Notes: generated by a model not told the origin, from the sequence alone. A stretch of 60,567 bases of DNA from Lachnoclostridium sp. UBA5725 (GCA_002419585.1 DIGJ01000035.1:1-60567); one strand, 5' to 3'; positions 28,877 to 39,480 are shown, counted from the stretch's first letter. Program-made: numbers and translations.

Positions 28877-31800
28877 CTATTTTGACTCTGGAACTCTTAC
28901 AAGTACTTTGTAGCAATAAGTTTTTCCATTTTGTTTGATTTTGGCAGTAACAACACATTCACCCGCACTAATCGCAGTAATTGTCCCATTCTTAGACACA
29001 GTCGCTACTGATTTAATGTCGCTTGAATAACTTACTACTGCATCACTTGCAATATTCTTCACCCCAATATTCGTCTTCTTTCCGACATATAACCTTTTAT
29101 AAATATTTAATACTGGAAGACTTGTATTAATTGCAATTGCCTCACTTGCAGGAATTGTACGGTTAAACGGCATTCCTTTTTGTACCTTAATTTTTATTAT
29201 TACTTTGTACTGTGAACCTTTTTGTGTAATGGTTGCTGTAACATCTGCTGTTCCATTTTTCTTTGCTACTATGGTTCCATTAGAGGAAACGGCTACCACC
29301 TTGCTATTGGACGTTTTATAAGTTACCTTTGCATACTCATTGATTCCAGTCATTGTAAGTGCAAACTTGTTTCCAATACTCATACTTTTTGTCATGTAGA
29401 ATACAGGTACATCGGTCAGCGTAATTGCTTCGTCATAAGCTACGACCTTGATGGTATACGTTACAGTTGATTTGTCATTGTAAGTTACCTTTAAGGTATA
29501 GGAACCCTCTTTTAAATTGGTCAACTTGTCTTTGCCTAATACAATCTGTCCATCTCCAGCTTTGTAGTTGGTCAAATCGATAGTTTGATCATTTAATGTT
29601 ACGGACGTCACAGTCTTTGTTTTATCAACCGTAACTGTTGCATCCTTTGGATTTGATTTTTCTAATACCACCGGCGTGTCATTTACCGTATCCGCTTTTG
29701 TAGTCGTACCCGTTCCTATCGCTTCGCTATCATATTTAATTGCATAGGTTGAATAGGCATCCGATTCAAATTCAACCTCTTTTTTATTATTTACAAGAGT
29801 AGAATTCAAAAGGGTAACTACGTCGTTATGAACTCGGTAAACGCTAATTGTATATTGTCCGCCTTGTATCTCAGTAGGAAGTGTTAGTCGTACCTTAATT
29901 GGTGCTAATGTATTATGGATATTTTCTTCCGTTGGAATTCCATTATCAATGGTTACTGATTTGATTAATTTCAAATCAATAAATTTGAGATTGCCTCCTA
30001 CTGCTGTTTTTAATGATTGTACGTCCGTCGCATTTATTTTTGCTTCATTTGCATCCGCCTCAAATCGAATCGCTATGTTAACATTATTGGATGTACTTGC
30101 AATATCACTAATATCGATTGCATTTGTCAAACTCATCTTAGGTATAGCAGCCATAATTCCAAAAGCTTTAACTTCTGTGGTTATGTTGCTCCACTTCGCT
30201 CCGTAGGATACAAATTTAAGTGTATAAGTTTCCTCTTTTACAGTGATTGTTATTGTCTTATTAGCAGCCGATGTACCACTTGGAATTACGACATCATAAG
30301 AACCATCTTTCATCTTTTCATAAGTAATACCATTGCTGGTTGTAATGACTACTTCCTTTTCGCTTGGTTCTACACTAAAGATAGGTTTGACGTTTGCACG
30401 AATGGTTGAATCCGTACTTGAATCCTCGTGTACATTTACGCTAAAGTTATTTACGGTGTCTATAACCTGCGCTTTTGTTGCGGATGTTTCCGTTCCTCCA
30501 TTTCCGTCGGAAATTATCTGAGTAACATCCATACCAATGACTTTGATTTCCTTTGTTTTAATATTATCGGTTGCTTTCTTTGTTGTAAAACTCCAGTCCG
30601 CTTTACCATCAAATGCTTTCAAATCATTTCCTACACTGTCAACCACAAAGCCTTTAGATAACGAAATGTAGTACTTTGTATCATTCAAAAGAGCAGTCAG
30701 CGTTTCAATACTAATTGTATTTCCACCACTAAGGCGAACAGCTTTACTGGAAGCAGGTATGCTATAAACAACAGAGTTATCACTTGCCTTCTTTATGTAT
30801 AAATAACCATCACCTTTGGTTACTATTTCACTTACTGTAAACTGTATCTGTGGAGCGACTGCTACTTCTTTCATATCAACAGCAGGACTTACCTTACTAG
30901 CAATGCCTGGGGCCTTTGTATCGATATCAAAAGGTCCTACATAAGCAGTATTTATATTACCTAATTTATCCTCTGCTAAATAGTGAATATAGTAAGTCCC
31001 TTCCATATCCTCAACCGAAATACTCTTGGTATCATAATAACTGTACGGCACTGCTTCCCATTGTTGTGTAGTTGGCGTTGTTGTTGAAGTGGTTAGCAAG
31101 GTTTTTTGTTTTTGAACGCCGCTGCCACCATTATCTGAGAAACTAACGGTAATTGCTTTCATAGGTAATGTAACAGCTCCCGCTTTTGGTGAAGACGTTG
31201 CAGTTGGTCCCGTTTCGTCTTTGATTATTTTAAATGTACGAGCAACTCGTTTGGAATCCTTGCTTCCATTGTTCGTGATCAAATAGATGGAATAAGTTCC
31301 TGCATTTAATCCACTTGTGTCAATGCTATAAACCCCTGGCTGTCCTGGAACTGCTTCCATCGTAATTGCAGCACCCGTCGTAAATTTAAAGGTACTGTTA
31401 ACTGCTTTTCCATATAAGTCATAGCTCTTATCGGTTACGGTAATAATATTGGATCCTGTAATGGAATCACCCGATGCATTTCTTATAAATCGATCGACCG
31501 ATATCGTAAAATCAGCAATTGGTAATGCAGCTTCGCTTGGATCATAGGAAATTTGCTGTGAGGTAGTTGCACTTGCTCCCCATTTATCCATTACGGTCAA
31601 AGAGATCAGATAAATCTTCCCTTCTTCCATCGTAAGCGTTGCATTTTGACTTGCATCCTGGGTTAGTTCTATTGATCCGCTTACAGAACCTACTTCTGAA
31701 TAGGTCCATTTGCTTGTCAATGCACTCTTTTCTAAATCAACAGAATTATTGGTAAGAGTTGCCGTAATTGCTGCACCACTTGCAACCTGCACATCGAATT

Positions 31801-33751
31801 GAGCTTTCGGAGGCGCATTTAAGATAATGGTCTTAACTAAATTATCTGCTAGCGTTCCACAATAATAAATTTCGTAGGTCCCAGCTACTACAAAATCTGG
31901 TACTAAATTGGAAACAGTTGTTGTGCTTACTAATGTACCTTCTGTATCATAAAACTTAATGGTCCATTTTCCATCCGGATATGTACTATCTGCAGTATTG
32001 GTTGTTTCTGCACCAGTTACGTTCAGTGTAATCGCATTTCCTGCAGTAATTACATTTGCATTATTTTGCGATTCTGCTTGGTAACGTGCAACAATCAAAT
32101 CAGCAATTTCTTTGATTTGTTTATCAAGTGTATCTGTAGCTGCATTGTTAATGTTTACAATGTCACCTTTTAAATCGTTTTTGGCTAAAAACTCAGAAGA
32201 TTTGGCCTCATTATTATCGGAGCACCATCCAACATAGTGAATATCATCATTTTTCAAACGATTTAGCAATTCACCTGTTACTTGTTCATTATCAAAATCT
32301 TCAATTGGGTCTTCATTTAAATTTACCAAGAATTTTGAAGAATCTTTGCTCCACTGTGGTTCACGGATGACTTCATTCAAAGAACGAACTACATCGGTTG
32401 CCATCGTAAGGTTGGAAAGTTCTACTTTTGTAAGTTGCTGGCAGCCATGGCTTCCATATTTAACCATTGGTCCAAAATCATTGCCGCCGGTCTTAAATGT
32501 AGCATCTAGCGGTATCGTTGTCACTTTCTTACTTGTATCCGATGCTAATGTAAAGTTGAGTGCTGTCAGATTCTCATAGCTTGTCCCTGCAAACGCTTTA
32601 TAACCTTCGCTATTTTCATCAAAAGCCTTTGCTGCACTTTCATTTGACACGCTGCTTACCGTATGTGTCTCATCGTCAAATCCTGCATAGTATATAGAAA
32701 CGCTAGTAGGTGTTACTTCCACACGGAATTTTCGTAAATCATCAGTTCTCCTATAATTGCTATCAACGGTTGCATCTGAAGTAGCAGAAGGGGCAATCGA
32801 GGCACTTAAGCTCGCAATCAGGGTAAAATTCGATGGTTGTCCCTTTAAATTATCTATCTGCATTTGCAAACTTTTGACATAATCCAAGTAGGCTTGTTTT
32901 TGGATTGGATCAGTCATACTTTCTGCTATTGATGTATACGTTTTTATATTTTCTTCTAACTGCTTAATAGTGGCTGCGTTTCCACCAACCTTCAATTGTG
33001 CATTTGAATCATTATGAAAACTCTTTAATTTTAGATCTACTATTTTATAGATAGCAATTCCTGTTGTACTGTTACCATTATATTCAAGGGTCATAATATA
33101 ACCATTTAACAACAATTCATCTGCCTGATACGCATCATACATCGCGTTGAGTCCCGTGTATTTTTCAGTATCGTAACTTAAGTTTGAATTAAAAAAGAAT
33201 CCAATATTATACAATGCATCTGCTGCAAAGTATTCTTTGATATCAAACTGGAATGTCTTATTGGTGGTCTGGTTGTTTTCAAGTAGCATAAAGTCAGAAT
33301 ATGCGCTTCTACCATATCCGTTAAATGTCAACTTGGTTCCTTGGGTTGTGTCTAGTATTACATGACTATCTGAATTGTCATATACGGTACCCATCTGTAC
33401 TCCAGTCGGATCGATAAAATCATTGGTATTACTACCATTGCTTAAGCTATGGTCAAATTTCAACCATTCAAAATCACTGGATGTACTCGTGTCTACCGAT
33501 GTGGTAGCCATAATATTTAGACTGCTTTCTGGAATTCTATCCCCAATCGCCTCCCTTAGTTTGCTTTCAAAGGAACTGTAATCTACGGATGTTGATCCAA
33601 CTGCTAATGCAACATCTACTTTCTTATTTCCATTTACTGTAATCTGTACATCGCTTGCTGCAAGAGCAGTCATTGCACCATTAGAAAACTGCGTAATAAT
33701 CAATGCCAGTACTAGTAATAGGGAAGCAAATTTTCTTCCTGATTTTTTCAT
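28877..33751 (-). CDS. very large secreted Ig-repeat surface protein
   Basis: This 1,624-residue protein starts at the second of two tandem ATGs, since AGGAGG is six bases from it. A signal peptide (FASLLLVLALIITQFSNGAM) is followed by a unique N-terminal region of about 500 residues. Beta-sandwich and PKD-like domains follow, then an SbsA-type Big_5 domain (about 990-1090, KGDGYLYIKKASDNSVVYSI and WSFTTKK). Two C-terminal Big_2 domains (SNSKVVAVSSNGTIVAKKNG, and DIKSVATVSKNGTITAISAG) end the protein. No catalytic motif or sortase/SLH anchor is seen. The adjacent kinase-regulator pair may control it. Adhesion or polysaccharide binding is inferred. Confidence 0.8.
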   Translation of the reverse strand: MKKSGRKFASLLLVLALIITQFSNGAMTALAASDVQITVNGNKKVDVALAVGSTSVDYSSFESKLREAIGDRIPESSLNIMATTSVDTSTSSDFEWLKFDHSLSNGSNTNDFIDPTGVQMGTVYDNSDSHVILDTTQGTKLTFNGYGRSAYSDFMLLENNQTTNKTFQFDIKEYFAADALYNIGFFFNSNLSYDTEKYTGLNAMYDAYQADELLLNGYIMTLEYNGNSTTGIAIYKIVDLKLKSFHNDSNAQLKVGGNAATIKQLEENIKTYTSIAESMTDPIQKQAYLDYVKSLQMQIDNLKGQPSNFTLIASLSASIAPSATSDATVDSNYRRTDDLRKFRVEVTPTSVSIYYAGFDDETHTVSSVSNESAAKAFDENSEGYKAFAGTSYENLTALNFTLASDTSKKVTTIPLDATFKTGGNDFGPMVKYGSHGCQQLTKVELSNLTMATDVVRSLNEVIREPQWSKDSSKFLVNLNEDPIEDFDNEQVTGELLNRLKNDDIHYVGWCSDNNEAKSSEFLAKNDLKGDIVNINNAATDTLDKQIKEIADLIVARYQAESQNNANVITAGNAITLNVTGAETTNTADSTYPDGKWTIKFYDTEGTLVSTTTVSNLVPDFVVAGTYEIYYCGTLADNLVKTIILNAPPKAQFDVQVASGAAITATLTNNSVDLEKSALTSKWTYSEVGSVSGSIELTQDASQNATLTMEEGKIYLISLTVMDKWGASATTSQQISYDPSEAALPIADFTISVDRFIRNASGDSITGSNIITVTDKSYDLYGKAVNSTFKFTTGAAITMEAVPGQPGVYSIDTSGLNAGTYSIYLITNNGSKDSKRVARTFKIIKDETGPTATSSPKAGAVTLPMKAITVSFSDNGGSGVQKQKTLLTTSTTTPTTQQWEAVPYSYYDTKSISVEDMEGTYYIHYLAEDKLGNINTAYVGPFDIDTKAPGIASKVSPAVDMKEVAVAPQIQFTVSEIVTKGDGYLYIKKASDNSVVYSIPASSKAVRLSGGNTISIETLTALLNDTKYYISLSKGFVVDSVGNDLKAFDGKADWSFTTKKATDNIKTKEIKVIGMDVTQIISDGNGGTETSATKAQVIDTVNNFSVNVHEDSSTDSTIRANVKPIFSVEPSEKEVVITTSNGITYEKMKDGSYDVVIPSGTSAANKTITITVKEETYTLKFVSYGAKWSNITTEVKAFGIMAAIPKMSLTNAIDISDIASTSNNVNIAIRFEADANEAKINATDVQSLKTAVGGNLKFIDLKLIKSVTIDNGIPTEENIHNTLAPIKVRLTLPTEIQGGQYTISVYRVHNDVVTLLNSTLVNNKKEVEFESDAYSTYAIKYDSEAIGTGTTTKADTVNDTPVVLEKSNPKDATVTVDKTKTVTSVTLNDQTIDLTNYKAGDGQIVLGKDKLTNLKEGSYTLKVTYNDKSTVTYTIKVVAYDEAITLTDVPVFYMTKSMSIGNKFALTMTGINEYAKVTYKTSNSKVVAVSSNGTIVAKKNGTADVTATITQKGSQYKVIIKIKVQKGMPFNRTIPASEAIAINTSLPVLNIYKRLYVGKKTNIGVKNIASDAVVSYSSDIKSVATVSKNGTITAISAGECVVTAKIKQNGKTYCYKVLVRVPESK

Positions 33752-33881
33752 CATTTTCCTCCTTTGTTTATTAAAGATAGTAGTATTGTACTAAAAAAAG
33801 GACTCCAAAAGGACTCCTTATTCATTCGAAATAATAAAATATATAATTTATTTTTATAATCGTGAATATATTTTGGGTTTG

Positions 33882-34745
33882 TCAATTTCTTCCATTTATT
33901 GCATTGGCTCGATTTTGTAAATTTGCAGTTGTAAACTCTGCCCAGCTGTAATTTGCCATGTATTCGCCCATATACGAATTTACTGCCAAGGTGTCTTCCT
34001 TTAAAAAGTCATAATAGTCACAAGTAAACTTACTGGTATCAACCGCCAGATAGTTCCATTTTTTCACAATAATGTCCTCTATACCTACTTCTTTTAGATT
34101 TTTCATCATACAAGAAATAATCTTTTGTGTTTGATTCTTAAGATTCCTGCTGTATTCTTTATCTTCCCATAGAACCGCACTGATATGAGCGGTTGTAGAT
34201 CCTGCGCCTTTACGATCTACCAAATAGGCTAAGAGCTCCTTTGCTTTTATACGCTCAAATACAACCGGAATACCGTCTACATAAACATCAAAATTCCCAA
34301 AGGTCTGTATTCGTACAGATACACTCGTCGCAAGTCTATCTCGCCAACCTTCGCTCAGATTATCAAAAACAGCCTCGACACTCTGTCTCGTAGCCGGTTT
34401 TAATATATACCCCAATGCATGAATCTGAAATGCCTCACAGGCATACTCGCTATACCCTGTGACAAACAAAATCTTTGTCGAAGGGCAGATATCCTTAATG
34501 CATTTTGCAAGCTCAATGCCTCTCATACCCCGCATTTTTATATCAAGAAAAGCATAATCTAGCTGGCCTCCCACATCGATTAAATCCTGTATGTATTTCA
34601 TAGCCACTTTGTGTTGTTGAAATCCTTTTACTATATGTGTGCTTCTTACTTGCCTTCCGTTTTCTTGTTCACAGAACACTTCTTTTAGCACTTCAACAAT
34701 CTGCTCCAATGCCAATGCTTCATCATCCACTGCTACTACGTTCAA
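33882..34745 (-). CDS. response regulator with SARP/BTAD-like output domain
   Basis: This is a 287-residue protein. Residues 1-120 form a receiver (MNVVAVDDEALALEQIVEVL, phospho-acceptor Asp in YAFLDIKMRGMRG, Lys in ILKPA). Residues 145-275 (VRIQTFGNFDVYVDGIPVVF, KAKELLAYLVDRKGAGSTTA, VLWEDKEYSRNLKNQTQKII) are a winged-helix/BTAD-type region seen in clostridial regulators. Its ATG overlaps the kinase stop by 4 bases, so the two are coupled and likely act together. A 127-base spacer separates it from the large surface-protein gene. Confidence 0.85.
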   Translation of the reverse strand: MNVVAVDDEALALEQIVEVLKEVFCEQENGRQVRSTHIVKGFQQHKVAMKYIQDLIDVGGQLDYAFLDIKMRGMRGIELAKCIKDICPSTKILFVTGYSEYACEAFQIHALGYILKPATRQSVEAVFDNLSEGWRDRLATSVSVRIQTFGNFDVYVDGIPVVFERIKAKELLAYLVDRKGAGSTTAHISAVLWEDKEYSRNLKNQTQKIISCMMKNLKEVGIEDIIVKKWNYLAVDTSKFTCDYYDFLKEDTLAVNSYMGEYMANYSWAEFTTANLQNRANAINGRN

Positions 34746-36559
34746 TCTGTTACCTCCTGCTTTGGTATCTTTATCGTGATGGTGGTTCCCTCTCCTATTT
34801 TTGATTCAATATACAATGCTCCCCCACATAGGCTTTCAATATGTTCTCGTACGTTCTTCAGCCCAATGTGACTTCTTCCATTGGAGGCACTTTCGATTAT
34901 ATTTGGATCAAAACCAATCCCATCATCCGCAACTACAATAATAAAAGCTTCCTGCTCTTCTCTTGTCCCTATAAAAATGGTTCCTCCCGTTTCTTTGTCG
35001 CCTACTCCATACTTGGATGCATTCTCAACGATGGGCTGTATTGTTAGTGGTGGCAGATAGAAATCCTTTGTTTGAATATCATATTCTACATTGAGCATAT
35101 CACCAAACCGTATCTTTTCCAAATATAAATACGCCTTAATATGGCGAAGCTCTCGGTCAAACGGTATTAGCTTTGTACTTTTTAATGAATCCATGTTTCC
35201 GCGTAAAAAATCTGCAAATTCACCAAGCGCCAGCTCTGCTTTTTGAGGATCTTTTCTGCAAAGCATCTGAATACAGGAAATGGAATTGTATAAAAAGTGA
35301 GGATGTATCTGGCTTAGCATAATCGAAACATTATTTTCTAACAGTTTCTTTTCCATTTCTGCAGACTGTTTTGCCCGGGACATCACCATTTCAATATATT
35401 TGATTGAAATGGCACACTGTGCCAAAATAAAAATGACATATCCACTCGTATGAAAGATTGTTTCTTGGGTCATTTCAAACACGTAATTGAATAGCTCCAA
35501 GATTCCAAAAAATACAAAAACCACCATGGAACGCATCACCCTTTTGTTTACCTGATCTTTTCCCTTTATTATTTCATAAAAAATAGAAACCGTTGCTATT
35601 AACAAAAGAGTTCCAACTACGGCAATGTAATATCCTCGAATTTGATAGGCGTCTACCATTCCAACAATCTGCGCTGCCATATAGCAAAATAATAAAATAA
35701 CGCTTACATATTGAATGATTATCATCATTTTCCTTGCTCTGCTATTCATAAAGTATAGCATATACTTTGTAAGAAGTGGCAGTTGCAAAAAAAGACACAA
35801 CGTATAAATCGTACAAATAAAAACTGGATGTGGATACAGTAATATCGCCGCATCATTTTGTAACAAGAACCAGATTCCGTTTATGAATATGCATAATCCA
35901 CCCCAGATAACAGGTCCCATTACTTTTAATTCTCGCAAAGAAAAAATTCCACCAATAACAAATAAGGCCACTCCGATGATTATCATTGAAAATCCAATGA
36001 TAATTGTGCTTATGTTTTTTGATACACTGAAAAACAGCAAGCTTTTACTATCTCCGATATAAAAGCTTTTCATAAATTCTTCAAAAACCGTGGTATAATT
36101 CATACTCCCATACGGATTATACAGCGTAATTTCTATTTCATCTGTTTTATCGATTCCCTCAGAAGTTATATTCCCCCAGATTTTTCCACCACATTTTAAA
36201 ATAGGCGGATAGCTTCCCTCATTTCCAAAAGAATAGATTTCCTTGTCATTTTGTTTTATATTTACCTTGAGATAATGAATCAAAAAGTAGATTTGTTCAT
36301 TTTGTTCAATCGTTCGATTAAATCGGACACGAAAGGTTACTGTATTATTTTCTTTTATAGAAATTTTGGTATCTTTACTTAATTCCTTCGCAGTTTCCAT
36401 CCTAGCGGTCTGATAATTACCTGTAAAATCCATATGCTCAAGATGATAAACTTGTTTATTATAATTACAATCTAGTATAAATATGTAAGCTGAAAATATG
36501 GCAATAAAAATTGCACTTATTAATATAAAAATATTGACTTTCCATTTATAAACATTCAA
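34742..36559 (-). CDS. 7TM-DISM sensor histidine kinase (LytS-like)
   Basis: This is a 605-residue membrane kinase. An N-terminal membrane helix (residues 10-30) is followed by an extracytoplasmic beta domain of about 150 residues, seven membrane segments (about 180-400, 7TMR-DISM type) and a cytoplasmic kinase. The phospho-His lies in LSQIHPHFLYNSISCIQML, the N box in QPIVENASKYG, and G boxes in VADDGIGFDP and SHIGLKNVREH. It probably senses a surface carbohydrate or cell-wall signal. AGGATTAAAAATTGA precedes the ATG. Confidence 0.9.
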   Translation of the reverse strand: MNVYKWKVNIFILISAIFIAIFSAYIFILDCNYNKQVYHLEHMDFTGNYQTARMETAKELSKDTKISIKENNTVTFRVRFNRTIEQNEQIYFLIHYLKVNIKQNDKEIYSFGNEGSYPPILKCGGKIWGNITSEGIDKTDEIEITLYNPYGSMNYTTVFEEFMKSFYIGDSKSLLFFSVSKNISTIIIGFSMIIIGVALFVIGGIFSLRELKVMGPVIWGGLCIFINGIWFLLQNDAAILLYPHPVFICTIYTLCLFLQLPLLTKYMLYFMNSRARKMMIIIQYVSVILLFCYMAAQIVGMVDAYQIRGYYIAVVGTLLLIATVSIFYEIIKGKDQVNKRVMRSMVVFVFFGILELFNYVFEMTQETIFHTSGYVIFILAQCAISIKYIEMVMSRAKQSAEMEKKLLENNVSIMLSQIHPHFLYNSISCIQMLCRKDPQKAELALGEFADFLRGNMDSLKSTKLIPFDRELRHIKAYLYLEKIRFGDMLNVEYDIQTKDFYLPPLTIQPIVENASKYGVGDKETGGTIFIGTREEQEAFIIVVADDGIGFDPNIIESASNGRSHIGLKNVREHIESLCGGALYIESKIGEGTTITIKIPKQEVTD

Positions 36560-36784
36560 TTTTTAATCCTAAGTAGGTAAGCTTTCCCTTCGCTTCATTT
36601 TTCTAATATCATAACAAAAAAACATTAATATATCTATCTTTATTTTCTTAATTTCTATCTATTCGAATCAAAATCCATTTTACAAAAAAGCCCAATTATT
36701 TTTATCAAATGAGTATTTATATTCCTTAATTTACACATAATAAGCAGAACAAATTTTAAAATGACAGATGGGGGTTCCATTATT

Positions 36785-38038
36785 ATGTATGAAATGAAAA
36801 AAATACCTTGTGAGGGCACCATGGATCACAGTCTATCGTTATTATTAGACGGCTATTCCTTTATACAAAACAGATGTTATAAATATAAAACAGATATTTT
36901 TCAAACGCACTTATTAGGACAAAAGGCCATATGTATGAGTGGGAAAGATGCTGCTAAAGTATTTTACGATAACGAATACTTTAAACGAAAGGATGTCACT
37001 CCAAAAAGAGTACAAAAAACATTAACCGGACAGCAGGGCGTTCAAGGTTTAGACGGAAAAGAACATATGAACCGCAAGCAAATGTTTCTATCAATTATGA
37101 CTCCAGATAATGTGCAATTACTCATTGATTACACAAACAAACAGTGGAAATCCAATAGCAGAAGATGGTATAACAAGGACATTGTATTATTTGATGAAGC
37201 ACAAATTATTATGTGCCAGATTGCATGTCGATGGGCAGGAGTGCCTCTTCGGGCAAGGGAAACAAAGCAAAGAGCTTCTGATTTAGGAAAGATGATTGAT
37301 GGATTTGGTGCCGTTGGCCCAAGATATTGGCAAGGACGGATTGCGCGTCAACATTCAGAAAAATGGATTCGCGAGATTATTGCTGACATTCGCTCACAAA
37401 AACTAAATCCAGAAAAAGGTAGCGCTGCCTTTACCATTGCCTGGTATCTTGACCAGGATAGTAAACTTTTAAGTACGCAAGTAGCTGCCGTTGAATTGCT
37501 TAATATTATACGTCCGATTGTCGCAATCGCTACTTATATCACTTTTGGGGCATTGGCGATGTTTGAATATCCGGATTGCCGTAAGAAGTTTCAGATAAGT
37601 GGTACTCCTTATAAAGATATGGTTGTGCAGGAAATCCGACGACTTTACCCTTTCACTCCCTATGTTGGAGCCGAAGTAAAAAAGAGTTTTATTTGGAAAC
37701 AATATTACATTAAAAAAGGGACCCTTGTTTTACTCGATATCTATGGAACCAATCACGATCCTCGTTTATGGAACAATCCTTATGACTTTATTCCAGAACG
37801 GTTTTATAATTGGGACCATAACGCATTTTCATTTATGCCACAAGGTGGTGGAGATTGCAATACAGGGCATCGTTGTGCAGGTGAATTAGTAACTACTGAA
37901 GTCTTGAAGGCAAGCCTTGAATTTATCGTAAATCACTTAAATTATAAAGTTCCAAAGCAAAACCTAAATTATTGCTTATCGAGAATTCCTACTTTACCAA
38001 AAAGTAGATTTCGAATGAGTAAAGTCAAAATTATATAA
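36785..38038 (+). CDS. cytochrome P450, CYP152-like fatty-acid peroxygenase
   Basis: This 417-residue protein is of normal CYP152 length when started at MYEMKKIPCEGTMDHSL; the frame could begin eight residues earlier. The haem Cys is residue 364 in GGGDCNTGHRCAGE. Arg243-Pro244 in NIIRPIVAIATY matches the Arg that anchors the fatty-acid carboxylate in these peroxygenases. The EIRRLYPFTPYVG segment supplies ExxR. The family uses H2O2 rather than O2 and reductase, to hydroxylate or decarboxylate fatty acids. The sequence lacks a fused reductase and a signal peptide. It is divergently transcribed from the sensor kinase. Confidence 0.9.
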   Translation: MYEMKKIPCEGTMDHSLSLLLDGYSFIQNRCYKYKTDIFQTHLLGQKAICMSGKDAAKVFYDNEYFKRKDVTPKRVQKTLTGQQGVQGLDGKEHMNRKQMFLSIMTPDNVQLLIDYTNKQWKSNSRRWYNKDIVLFDEAQIIMCQIACRWAGVPLRARETKQRASDLGKMIDGFGAVGPRYWQGRIARQHSEKWIREIIADIRSQKLNPEKGSAAFTIAWYLDQDSKLLSTQVAAVELLNIIRPIVAIATYITFGALAMFEYPDCRKKFQISGTPYKDMVVQEIRRLYPFTPYVGAEVKKSFIWKQYYIKKGTLVLLDIYGTNHDPRLWNNPYDFIPERFYNWDHNAFSFMPQGGGDCNTGHRCAGELVTTEVLKASLEFIVNHLNYKVPKQNLNYCLSRIPTLPKSRFRMSKVKII

Positions 38039-38105
38039 TTACTACCCATACGTTAAAATTATTATATTTTATGGAGAATGTTGTATAACCAAAAAACTTT
38101 ATCCC

Positions 38106-38249
38106 AATTTGCATCCCCGCGCACAAATAGCATGTGCTCTAACCGAATTTATACGATTATTTTAATAAGACATCACTGTTTATGGCTTATTAAAATTGGT
38201 AATCGTATTGAGGTTAGAGCACATGCTATTTTGCGAGAGGAGGCAAATT
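38106..38249. repeat. 144-bp long imperfect palindrome
   Basis: A perfect 19-bp arm (38126-38144 with 38212-38230) is extended outward by an imperfect match (38106-38125 with 38231-38249) and inward by ATACGATTA...TTAATAAG pairing (38151-38169 with 38186-38208, one 3-base bulge). It fills most of the convergent space between the P450 and AICAR-transformylase genes and could act as a bidirectional terminator, but no T tract is seen at the base. Confidence 0.75.
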
Positions 38250-38294
38250 GAACATAGTCTGCTTGTTTTGCGGCATCCTTTACATTACTATTTT

Positions 38295-39470
38295 TTAGTG
38301 ATGGAATAATCGAATCTTTGTAAAACTCATCACCATACCGTATTTATCGCAGGTTTCAATTACATTATCATCACGAATCGAACCACCTGGCTGCGCTACA
38401 TATTTTACCCCACTTTTTTGTGCACGTTCGATGTTATCCCCAAATGGGAAGAAGGCATCGGAACCAAGTGCGACATGATCTAGTTTATTGAGCCATGCTC
38501 TTTTTTCTTCTTTTGTAAATACTTCTGGTTTTACCTTAAATACTTTTTCCCATGCACCATCACCTAGTACATCCATATAGTCTTCGCCAATGTATAAATC
38601 GATTGCATTATCTCGATCTGCTCTTGCAATGTTTTCTTTAAATGGAAGATTCAGTACCTGTGGTGACTGGCGTAGGAACCAGTTATCTGCCTTGGATCCT
38701 GCAAGTCTGGTGCAATGAATTCTAGACTGTTGCCCTGCTCCGATTCCAATTGCCTGACCATCTTTTGCATAACATACGGAGTTTGACTGTGTGTATTTTA
38801 GGGTAATCATTGCAATGGTTAAATCGATAATTGCCTCTTTTGGAAGATGTTTTTCCTTCGTTACAATATCTTGAAAAAACGTATCATCTATCACAAGCTC
38901 ATTTCGTCCCTGCTCAAACGTGATACCAAATACCTCTTTACTCTCAATTGGTTTTGGCTGATAAGAAGCGTCAATTTGAATGACAGCATAACTGCCTTTT
39001 TTCTTTTGTTTTAAAATTTCCAATGCCTCTGGCTCATATCCAGGTGCAATCACCCCATCCGATACCTCTCGCTTAATCATAAGCGCTGTAGGTACATCGC
39101 AAATATCAGATAAAGAGATAAAGTCTCCGAAAGAAGACATACGGTCTGCTCCCCTAGCTCTTGCATAAGCACAGGCGATTGGAGATAAATCAGCTAAATC
39201 ATCTACCCAGTAAATCTTTTTCTCAACTTCACTTAATGGAAGCCCAACTGCTGCTCCAGCCGGTGATACATGTTTAAAAGATGTCGCTGCTGGTAAACCA
39301 GTCGCCTTTTTCAACTCACTGACTAATTGCCAGCCATTGAATGCATCAAGGAAATTAATATATCCTGGTTTTCCATTTAACACTTCGATTGGAAGTTCTC
39401 CATCTTGCATATAGATTCTGGATGGTTTTTGGTTTGGATTACATCCGTATTTCAATTCAAATTCCTTCAT
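38295..39470 (-). CDS. purH: stand-alone AICAR transformylase
   Basis: This 391-residue protein corresponds to the C-terminal (AICAR formyltransferase) half of PurH without the IMP cyclohydrolase half. It contains ELKYGCNPNQKPSRIYM, ATSFKHVSPAGAAVGLPL (catalytic Lys-His region, residues 62-79), YTQSNSVCYAKDGQAIGIGA and GQQSRIHCTRLAG. It adds a formyl group from 10-formyl-THF to AICAR, giving FAICAR. GGAGTATAATC precedes the ATG. The partner cyclohydrolase gene (PurO type) lies ten bases upstream in the same operon. Confidence 0.92.
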   Translation of the reverse strand: MKEFELKYGCNPNQKPSRIYMQDGELPIEVLNGKPGYINFLDAFNGWQLVSELKKATGLPAATSFKHVSPAGAAVGLPLSEVEKKIYWVDDLADLSPIACAYARARGADRMSSFGDFISLSDICDVPTALMIKREVSDGVIAPGYEPEALEILKQKKKGSYAVIQIDASYQPKPIESKEVFGITFEQGRNELVIDDTFFQDIVTKEKHLPKEAIIDLTIAMITLKYTQSNSVCYAKDGQAIGIGAGQQSRIHCTRLAGSKADNWFLRQSPQVLNLPFKENIARADRDNAIDLYIGEDYMDVLGDGAWEKVFKVKPEVFTKEEKRAWLNKLDHVALGSDAFFPFGDNIERAQKSGVKYVAQPGGSIRDDNVIETCDKYGMVMSFTKIRLFHH

Positions 39471-39480
39471 GATTATACTC

